From Streptoverticillium olivoreticuli subsp. olivoreticuli (GTDB taxonomy: Bacteria; Actinomycetota; Actinomycetes; Streptomycetales; Streptomycetaceae), in contig NZ_CP031455.1 in NCBI RefSeq assembly GCF_003391135.1, positions 2,248,501-2,312,500 of the forward strand: a stretch of 64,000 nt of DNA, written 5' to 3'. Below the pieces are notes generated by a model. The model saw only the letters and a list, made by a program, of their open reading frames with translations, did no database searches and was not told where the DNA came from. The position numbers were made by a program, and so were the translations under genes. Position 1 is the first letter of the stretch. Every line of letters begins with the position of its first letter. Positions 56,770 to 64,000 of this stretch are shown one piece after another.

Positions 56770-57816
56770 CTACGATGACGACCGAGCGTAGTCAGGCCGC
56801 TTCGCCGGGCGCAAGGCATCAACAATGATCTTCTCAGACCTGTTGACCGACACGCCTGCCTGCTCCTTCTCCAGGGTCTGCACGACACCACCGGGGATGT
56901 TCAGCGCCGGCTCCAGGTCCTGCGGCTTGCCGATCACCTTGAACCGATAGGGCTGCGAGACCTTTTTGCCGTCGATCTCCACCTTCCCCGCGGCACCCGA
57001 GAAATACGTATCGGCGGTCACCCGGACGTCATTGATCTGGATCGCCTCCGCGCCCGCGGCCCGCAGCTCCTGGATGGTGTCCAGCAGCTTGTCCGGTTCG
57101 ACCGACCCCTTGGGGTCGCTCACCGTGAGCTCGATGCCGGGCCCCTGCGCCGCGACCGTGCCCGCGAGCACGGCGAGCTGCTGCTCCTTCTGCGCGGTCT
57201 GCTTACGGGCCTCGGCGGCCTGGTTGGAGCTGCTCTCCAGCTCCGTCCGCTGGCTCTCCAGCCGCCGCTTCTCGTCCTCCAGGCGTTTGGTGCGATTGTC
57301 CAGCTCGTCCAGGATCCGTACGAGATCCTCCTGCCGGGCGCCGCGCAGGGCGCTGTTGTCGCTCGTCGAACGGACCTGAATGGCCAGACCGAGGCCGAGC
57401 ACGCAGAGCAGCACGGCGACCGTGAGCTGGGCCCGCGTCAGCCGGGGCGGCCAGAGGCCGTTCAGCAGTCGTTGACGCCCGGTCAACGGCTTGGCCTCGG
57501 CCGCACCTTCCGGCGACGGCGACGGAGCCTCGGGCCCGGAGGGGGGCGCAGGCTCGGGCTCGGGCGGGCTCACGGGCTCGGGCTCGGGCGCTGTCGCCTC
57601 GTCCGGCTTCTCGTCCTTCCGGCCCTCGCCGGTGTCCACGGGCTCGGCGGAAGCGGCGGCCTCGCCGGGCTCGTCCGCCGCCTTCTCGGGCTCAGCGGGC
57701 TTGCTGGACTTGCCGGGCTCACCGGGCTTGTCCGGCTCCGGTTTCGGCCCCGGCTCGCCGGCCTTCGCCGGGCCGTCGGCCGGTGTCGGCTCCTCGGGCG
57801 TGTCGTCGCTGCTCAT
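56770..57816 (-). CDS. DUF881 family membrane protein 2 (Rv1825-like)
   Basis: The 348-residue protein has a Pro/Glu/Ala-rich cytoplasmic N-terminus (1-115), one membrane segment (about 127-147), a coiled coil (about 160-205) and a DUF881 domain (about 210-340, with GTVAAQGPGIELTVSDPKG). It probably lies with the other DUF881 protein in the division/envelope cluster. ATG 57816 is 5 bp after the small basic protein stop. Confidence 0.92.
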   Translation of the reverse strand: MSSDDTPEEPTPADGPAKAGEPGPKPEPDKPGEPGKSSKPAEPEKAADEPGEAAASAEPVDTGEGRKDEKPDEATAPEPEPVSPPEPEPAPPSGPEAPSPSPEGAAEAKPLTGRQRLLNGLWPPRLTRAQLTVAVLLCVLGLGLAIQVRSTSDNSALRGARQEDLVRILDELDNRTKRLEDEKRRLESQRTELESSSNQAAEARKQTAQKEQQLAVLAGTVAAQGPGIELTVSDPKGSVEPDKLLDTIQELRAAGAEAIQINDVRVTADTYFSGAAGKVEIDGKKVSQPYRFKVIGKPQDLEPALNIPGGVVQTLEKEQAGVSVNRSEKIIVDALRPAKRPDYARSSS

Positions 57817-57821
57817 CGGCC

Positions 57822-58154
57822 TCACGCCCGGAAGATATGCCGCCGGATGGCGGCCGCGTTGGAGAAGATGCGGATGCCCAGGACGACCACGACACCGGTG
57901 GACAGCTGCGCGCCGACCCCGAGCTTGTCGCCCAGGAAGACGATCAGTGCGGCCACCACCACATTGGACAGGAAGGAGACGACGAAGACCTTGTCGTCGA
58001 AAATCCCGTCCAGCATCGCCCGGAGGCCGCCGAACACCGCGTCGAGAGCCGCCACGACGGCGATGGGAAGGTAGGGCTCGACCACCGTCGGCACCACGGG
58101 TCGGACCACGAGGCCCACCACGACTCCCACGACGAGGCCCAATACGGCGATCAC
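57822..58154 (-). CDS. Small basic protein (DUF1290, Rv1824-like)
   Basis: This 110-residue membrane protein has three hydrophobic segments (about 2-18, 25-45, 60-75), the sequence type known as Sbp in Bacillus and Rv1824 in mycobacteria. It overlaps the upstream DUF881 stop (GTGA), so it is coupled to that gene. Confidence 0.93.
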   Translation of the reverse strand: MIAVLGLVVGVVVGLVVRPVVPTVVEPYLPIAVVAALDAVFGGLRAMLDGIFDDKVFVVSFLSNVVVAALIVFLGDKLGVGAQLSTGVVVVLGIRIFSNAAAIRRHIFRA

Positions 58155-59074
58155 GATGTGCCCTTCCCTGTGTCGGTGCCGCGCTCTGCCACGGCACCCT
58201 CCTGCGGCTTCGCTGTTCGTACGATCAGGCTCGGCGCGGCCGGAAGCCGTACCTCGCTCTGAGCGGAAATGCTGGTGCGGATCCCGTAGTTCTGCTGCAA
58301 GGCGCGCAGATAGAGCCCGTCGGCGCTGTTCTGGAACGCAGTGCTCAGGCGCTCCCCGTCACCGATCGCCAGCACCGTGTACGGCGGCACCAGCGGCTTG
58401 TTGTCGACCAGTATGGCGTCGCCGGCGGCCCTGATCGCGGACAGCGCCGTCAGCCGCTGCCCGTTCACCGCGACCGCCTCGGCGCCCGACTGCCACAGGC
58501 CGTTGACGATGCGTTGCATGTCCCGGTCGCGCACCCGGCCCGTGTCGGAGAAACCGTTGCTCTCCCTGGGACCATTGCCACTGCTCTGCTTGGTCTGCTT
58601 GGCGTCGTCCACGACCAGCTTGACCCCTGGCCCCTGCACGGCGGTGGCACCCGCGAGCAGGGCCACCAAGTCGGTCTTGTCCCCGCCGTGTTTCTGCAGG
58701 ACGTCGCGCTGCTTGTTGCCGACCGCGTTCCGCAGGGTGTCGACGTTCTTCTGGAGCTCGTCGGCGTCCGAGGACTCCCTGTTGATGCGGTCGATGAGCT
58801 GCTGCCGCTCCTTGGCCAGCGTCGGTGCCGATATCCGCGCCTGCGCCGCCCCGAGCGTCACCACCACGGCGGCGAGCAGCAGGGCCGCTGCGAGCCCCAA
58901 CTTGGCGCGCAGCCTGGTCGGCAGCCCCTCTCCGCCCTCCGCCTCCCGCCGGGCCGCGGCCTCGGCGTACCCCTCGTCGAGGCTGTGGTGCATCGCATTG
59001 GTCAGCAGCGACATGGAGGCATCGGGGCGCGGGGACGGCGGTGCCGTCCTCCGAACGGGGGGCTGCTGCGACAT
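58151..59074 (-). CDS. DUF881 family membrane protein 1 (Rv1823-like)
   Basis: The 307-residue protein has a cytoplasmic N-terminus (1-60), a membrane segment (about 62-82), coiled coil and DUF881 domain (about 130-300, with ATAVQGPGVKLVVDDAK). It is related to the other DUF881 protein and to YlxW/X-type division-associated proteins. The start is uncertain between ATG 59083 and 59074; neither has a strong ribosome site. Confidence 0.91.
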   Translation of the reverse strand: MSQQPPVRRTAPPSPRPDASMSLLTNAMHHSLDEGYAEAAARREAEGGEGLPTRLRAKLGLAAALLLAAVVVTLGAAQARISAPTLAKERQQLIDRINRESSDADELQKNVDTLRNAVGNKQRDVLQKHGGDKTDLVALLAGATAVQGPGVKLVVDDAKQTKQSSGNGPRESNGFSDTGRVRDRDMQRIVNGLWQSGAEAVAVNGQRLTALSAIRAAGDAILVDNKPLVPPYTVLAIGDGERLSTAFQNSADGLYLRALQQNYGIRTSISAQSEVRLPAAPSLIVRTAKPQEGAVAERGTDTGKGTS

Positions 59075-59176
59075 GCCGCACATCGTCGCACGTCGGGGGC
59101 GCCGTCTCCCAATGGCCCCACCGGCGTGCCGGATCCGGGAACAAGGAGACGGCGCCCGGACGGCGGCGCCCGCAGC

Positions 59177-61672
59177 TCAGCGCCCGGCGCCGTCCACGAC
59201 CGCCGACCACTCGTCGAGCAGCGCCTGCGCCGAGGCGTCGTCAGGACCCTCCGCCCAGAGGTGCGTCACGGCCTCCGCGGGGTCGGGGAGGACCATCACC
59301 CAGCGGCCGTCGGCCTCGACCACCCGTACACCGTCGGTCGTGTCCACCGACCGGTCACCGGCCGCCTCCACCACATGACGCATCACCAGCCCCTTGACCG
59401 CCCACGGGGTCGCGAGGTCGCGACGGAGGACATGGGCCCGGGGAATCCTGGCGTCTATCTGGCTGAGCGTGAGCTGAGTGCGCGCCACCATCCCGATCAG
59501 GCGTACGAACGCGGCCGTGCCGTCGAAGACGCTGCTGGACTCCGGCACGATGAACCCGCCCCGCCCGTCACCGCCGAAGATGGTGGTCTCCGCGCGGCCG
59601 ACCCGGGTCAGGTCGTCGGGCGAGGTCGTCGTCCACTCCACCTGCGTGCCGTGGTACGCGGCCACTTGCTCGGCGATCCGGGTCGTGGTCACGGGGAGGG
59701 CCACCTTCCCGCTGCGCCGCTCGGCGGCCACCAGGTCGAGGAGGACCAGCAGCGCCCGGTCGTCCTCCACGATGCGCCCGCGCTCGTCGACGAGGGAGAT
59801 CCGCTCCCCGACCGGGTCGAACCGGACGCCGAAGGCGGCCCGCGCCGACGCGACGATCTCCCCCAGCCGCACCAGTCCGGCGCGGCGGGCGTCGGCCGTC
59901 TCGGTCGGGCGGGATTCGTCGAGTCCGAGGTTGATGGTGAACGCGTCCACGCCGAGCCGGCCGAGCAGGCTGGGCAGCACAAGCCCCGCGCTGCCGTTCG
60001 CCGCGTCGACCACGACCTTCAGCCCGGCCTCGGCGACCCCACTGGTGTCCACGGACCTCAGCAACGACCCCGCGTAGGAGTCATAGACGCTGGACGGGAA
60101 CGACAGGTCGCCGATCTCGCCGGGGAAAGCGCGCCGGTACTCCTGGCGGGCGTAGACCCGGTCGAGCTTGCGCTGTCCCGCCTGGGAGAGGTCGGCGCCG
60201 CGCTCGTCGAAGAACATGATGTCCACGGAGTCCGGCACGCCCGGCGACGTACGGATCATGATGCCGCCGGCGCTGCCCCGTGCGGTCTGCTGGCGTGCGA
60301 CGGGCAGCGGTACGTTCTCCAGGTCCCGCACGTCTATGGCGCTGGCCTGCAGTGCGGAGATCACCGCGCGTTTGAGCGCCCGCGCGCCGCGGGAGTGGTC
60401 CCGCGCAGTGGTGACCGTCGACCCCTTCTTGAGCGTGGTGGCGTACGCGCCGGCGAGCCGGACCGCGAGCTCGGGGGTGATCTCGACATTGAGGATGCCG
60501 GAGACCCCGCGCGCGCCGAAGAGGTGGGCCTGGCCGCGGGACTCCCAGATGACCGAGGTGTTGACGAACGCGCCCGCCTCGATGGTCTTGAAGGGGTAGA
60601 CCCGGACGTTGCCCTGAATAATCGATTCCTCGCCGATGAGGCACTCGTCGCCGATCACGGCGCCGTCCTCGATGCGGGCCGCGCGCATGATGTCGGTGTT
60701 CTTGCCGATCACGCAGCCGCGGAGATTGCTCTGCTGGCCGATGTAGACGTTGTCGTGGATGACGGCCTTGTGGAGGAAGGCCCCGCTCTTGACGACCACG
60801 TTGGAGCCCACGACGGTGTGCTCGCGGATCTCGGCGCCCGCCTCGACCTTGGCGTAGTCGCCGATGTAGAGCGGACCGCGCAGGACGGCGTCGGGGTGGA
60901 CCTCGGCGCCCTCGGCCACCCAGACGCCCGGTGAGATCTCGAAACCGTCTATGTCGACGTCGACTCTGCCTTCGAGGACGTCGGCCTGGGCCTTGCCGTA
61001 GCTCTCATGGGTGCCGACGTCCTCCCAGTAGCCCTCGGCGATATAGCCGTAGATCGGCTTGCCTTCCTTCATCAGCTGCGGGAAGACATCGCCCGACCAG
61101 TCGACCGGGACATCGGCCTCGACATAGTCGAAGACCTCCGGCTCCATGACGTAGATGCCGGTGTTCACGGTGTCGGAGAAGACCTGGCCCCAGGTGGGCT
61201 TTTCCAGGAAGCGCTCGACCTTGCCGTTCTCGTCGACGATGGTGATGCCGAATTCCAGGGGGTTGGGCACCCGGGTGAGACAGACGGTGACCAGAGCGCC
61301 CTTCGCCTTGTGGAAACGGATCAGGTCGGTCAGGTCGAAATCGGTGAGGGCGTCCCCGGAGATCACCAGAAAGGCATCGTCCTTGAGTGCCTCCTCGGCG
61401 TTCTTCACGCTGCCCGCGGTGCCGAGTGGCTTTTCCTCATTGGCATAGGTGAGCTCCATGCCCAGCTCCTCGCCGTCCCCGAAGTAGTTCTTGACGAGGG
61501 AGGCGAGGAACTGCACGGTCACCACGGTCTCGGTGAGCCCGTGCCGCTTGAGCAACCGCAGCACATGCTCCATGATCGGCCGGTTGGCCACCGGCAGGAG
61601 CGGCTTGGGCATGCTCGAGGTCATGGGGCGAAGCCGGGTGCCTTCGCCACCGGCCATCACGACGGCCTTCAT
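59177..61672 (-). CDS. Sugar nucleotidyltransferase fused to left-handed helix and degenerate phosphohexomutase domain
   Basis: The 831-residue protein joins a nucleotidyltransferase (1-235, [12 protein letters not shown] and [19 protein letters not shown]), a hexapeptide left-handed beta-helix (about 250-385) and a phosphomannomutase/phosphoglucomutase-like region (about 390-831). In the last part the Ser loop reads [12 protein letters not shown] (469-480), the metal loop DPVGER (619-624) lacks two Asp residues, and the sugar loop is GGDGRGG (700-706). Mannose-1-phosphate guanylyltransferase is the usual name. ATG 61672 follows AAGGAGGA. Confidence 0.94.
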   Translation of the reverse strand: MKAVVMAGGEGTRLRPMTSSMPKPLLPVANRPIMEHVLRLLKRHGLTETVVTVQFLASLVKNYFGDGEELGMELTYANEEKPLGTAGSVKNAEEALKDDAFLVISGDALTDFDLTDLIRFHKAKGALVTVCLTRVPNPLEFGITIVDENGKVERFLEKPTWGQVFSDTVNTGIYVMEPEVFDYVEADVPVDWSGDVFPQLMKEGKPIYGYIAEGYWEDVGTHESYGKAQADVLEGRVDVDIDGFEISPGVWVAEGAEVHPDAVLRGPLYIGDYAKVEAGAEIREHTVVGSNVVVKSGAFLHKAVIHDNVYIGQQSNLRGCVIGKNTDIMRAARIEDGAVIGDECLIGEESIIQGNVRVYPFKTIEAGAFVNTSVIWESRGQAHLFGARGVSGILNVEITPELAVRLAGAYATTLKKGSTVTTARDHSRGARALKRAVISALQASAIDVRDLENVPLPVARQQTARGSAGGIMIRTSPGVPDSVDIMFFDERGADLSQAGQRKLDRVYARQEYRRAFPGEIGDLSFPSSVYDSYAGSLLRSVDTSGVAEAGLKVVVDAANGSAGLVLPSLLGRLGVDAFTINLGLDESRPTETADARRAGLVRLGEIVASARAAFGVRFDPVGERISLVDERGRIVEDDRALLVLLDLVAAERRSGKVALPVTTTRIAEQVAAYHGTQVEWTTTSPDDLTRVGRAETTIFGGDGRGGFIVPESSSVFDGTAAFVRLIGMVARTQLTLSQIDARIPRAHVLRRDLATPWAVKGLVMRHVVEAAGDRSVDTTDGVRVVEADGRWVMVLPDPAEAVTHLWAEGPDDASAQALLDEWSAVVDGAGR

Positions 61673-61776
61673 GTCGGAAGCGTCCTCCTTGAGAGACGAC
61701 GGTCATCCCGACTGCACGCGCCCGGGCCGGCCTGCGTATCGCACATACGGCATCCGGCCCCGCTGGGGCTCTGGAA

Positions 61777-62397
61777 CTACGGCGAGGTCAGTCGGGCCTG
61801 TCGGTCCGTCTTGACGAGTCGGCGGACCTGAACCACATAGAGGATTCCTGCCCACCAATAGAGGGTTGTACCCCATCCGGCGAACGCCCATCCGAAAATC
61901 GCCGCGAGTGAGCGCAACCAGCCCTCACCCTCACTGAGAAGCAGCAACGGGAACGCGTACATCAGATTGAACGTGGCGGCCTTGCCGAGGAAGTTGACCT
62001 GTGGCGGCGGATAGCCGTGGCGGCGCAGAATCCACACCATGACCAGCAGCATCGCTTCACGCGCCAGGAGGGCGGCGGTCAGCCAGAGCGGAAGGATCTC
62101 GCGCCAGGTGAGGCCGACAAGTGTGGAAAGGATGTAGAGCCGGTCGGCGGCGGGGTCGAGGAGCCGGCCGAGGCTGCTGATCTGATTCCAGCGCCGGGCG
62201 AGCTTTCCGTCGAGGTAATCACTGATCCCGCTCAGCGCGAGCACCAGCAGCGCCCATCCGTCACTGCGCGGGCCGCCGAACTCCGGCCGGAGGATCAGCC
62301 ACAGGAAGAGGGGGACGCCGACGAGGCGTGCCATGCTGAGGATGTTCGGGATGGTGAGCACGCGGTCGGTCTGTACGCGCGTCTCCTGGACCTCCAC
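61777..62397 (-). CDS. pgsA: CDP-alcohol phosphatidyltransferase (PgsA-like)
   Basis: This 206-residue membrane enzyme has the complete CDP-alcohol motif D-x2-DG-x2-AR-x8-G-x3-D-x3-D (60-85, SDYLDGKLARRW ... LDPAADR). It should transfer a phosphatidyl group from CDP-diacylglycerol to an alcohol such as glycerol phosphate. Its position matches Rv1822 (PgsA2). GTG 62397 is backed by GGAGG. The exact alcohol cannot be read, so cardiolipin or phosphatidylinositol-type activity remains open. Confidence 0.92.
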   Translation of the reverse strand: MEVQETRVQTDRVLTIPNILSMARLVGVPLFLWLILRPEFGGPRSDGWALLVLALSGISDYLDGKLARRWNQISSLGRLLDPAADRLYILSTLVGLTWREILPLWLTAALLAREAMLLVMVWILRRHGYPPPQVNFLGKAATFNLMYAFPLLLLSEGEGWLRSLAAIFGWAFAGWGTTLYWWAGILYVVQVRRLVKTDRQARLTSP

Positions 62398-62498
62398 CCG
62401 GGGGCCTCCTGTGGGGATATGTACCAACGATGCCCCATGACCCTACCCGGAGTCGCGGTCGGCTCATGCAGAGGGGTCGTTGGACCGGCCATGAACGC

Positions 62499-62545
62499 AA
62501 AAATGCCTCAGGCCCCGGGTCTATGACCCAGGGCCTGAGGCTAAA
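62499..62545 (-). terminator. rRNA operon terminator
   Basis: After the 5S gene the minus strand folds into an 11-bp plus 5-bp stem (one C-A mismatch) with a 3-base loop and ends in TTTTT: a classic intrinsic terminator. Confidence 0.88.
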
Positions 62546-62549
62546 AATT

Positions 62550-62668
62550 GTTCGGCGGCGTCCTACTCTCCCACACGGTCCCCCATGCAGTACCATCGGC
62601 GCTGAAAGGCTTAGCTTCCGGGTTCGGAATGTAACCGGGCGTTTCCCTAACGCTATGACCACCGAAAC
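62550..62668 (-). rRNA. rrf: 5S ribosomal RNA
   Basis: About 119 nt matching actinobacterial 5S: begins GTTTCGGTGGTCATAGCG, contains CCGAACCCGGAAGCTAAG and ends GCCGCCGAAC. Ends are complementary as expected. Confidence 0.97.
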
Positions 62669-62741
62669 TCTATGAAATTAACCAACCGGATAGCAACACG
62701 GTCGTTACTTCAGAACCTACACAGTGGACGCGAGCAACTGA

Positions 62742-64000
<1,259 letters not shown>

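Noticed and set aside
57491..60934. Open frame of over 1,100 codons on the plus strand
   Set aside because: Antisense to the DUF881, small basic protein and nucleotidyltransferase genes; low-complexity product and no ribosome site.

Overview
The window is a 64-kb piece of a Streptomyces (or very close relative) chromosome. The evidence is the very high GC content with GC3-rich codons, GGAGG-type ribosome sites with many GTG starts, a complete conservon (CvnA-E), a stand-alone NHEJ locus, a DUF5999 protein, a garA/ftsR block syntenic with other Actinobacteria, and an actinobacterial 23S-5S rRNA end. About 58 protein genes, two rRNA genes, a tandem glycine riboswitch, several operator-like palindromes and a set of strong hairpin terminators can be supported. 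There is no phage, transposase, integrase, CRISPR array or tRNA.

Layout. 1-3873: mutA-mutB (methylmalonyl-CoA mutase; mutB runs off the left edge). 3968-8989: a PAS-GAF-SpoIIE-HATPase phosphatase, a lipase maturation factor homologue and a FAD oxidoreductase. 9110-13106: a DNA-repair island with a PHP/HhH protein, an ATP-dependent ligase, a LigD-type polymerase and Ku. 13139-15850: a LAL-type ATPase without the usual LuxR DNA-binding domain. 16262-21687: a conservon (cvnA-B-C-D and a CYP157-like P450), with a terpene synthase converging on the P450 and overlapping it by 109 bp. 22025-26391: lnt, a Gfo/Idh/MocA oxidoreductase and a FAD monooxygenase under a divergent TetR regulator with two identical half-site operators. 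26433-35490: DinB-like protein, lipoprotein, ung, two SDRs, a HipA-like kinase plus DUF3037 pair, an S9 peptidase, a Rieske lipoprotein, an isochorismatase-like protein lacking its catalytic residues and a PPOX protein.

35522-44187: LysR, three EamA transporters, a MocR regulator with a PPOX partner, a Clp-N protein, a His-rich PadR regulator and PhzF. 44259-48296: CPBP protease homologue, glutamate-cysteine ligase family protein, a conserved hypothetical and DUF5999. 48477-51645: gcvP with a tandem glycine riboswitch. 51796-62397: PRC-barrel, dinB (Pol IV), then a block matching the M. tuberculosis Rv1822-Rv1832 neighbourhood (MerR, DUF151 nuclease-like, ftsR, garA, DUF881, small basic protein, DUF881, sugar-nucleotidyltransferase fusion, PgsA-like), all on the minus strand. 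62499-64000: the 3' end of an rRNA operon (23S partial, 5S, terminator), also on the minus strand.

The most unusual points are: the conservon tied to a terpene synthase, with a P450 that lacks ExxR and ends in a Trp/Arg-rich tail; the split NHEJ system in which a PHP protein may stand in for the missing LigD nuclease domain; the HTH-less LAL ATPase; the isochorismatase-like protein with all three catalytic positions changed; the HipA-like/DUF3037 gene pair; and the nucleotidyltransferase fused to a degenerate phosphomutase domain. Functions were assigned from motifs and gene order by eye; no database search was run.
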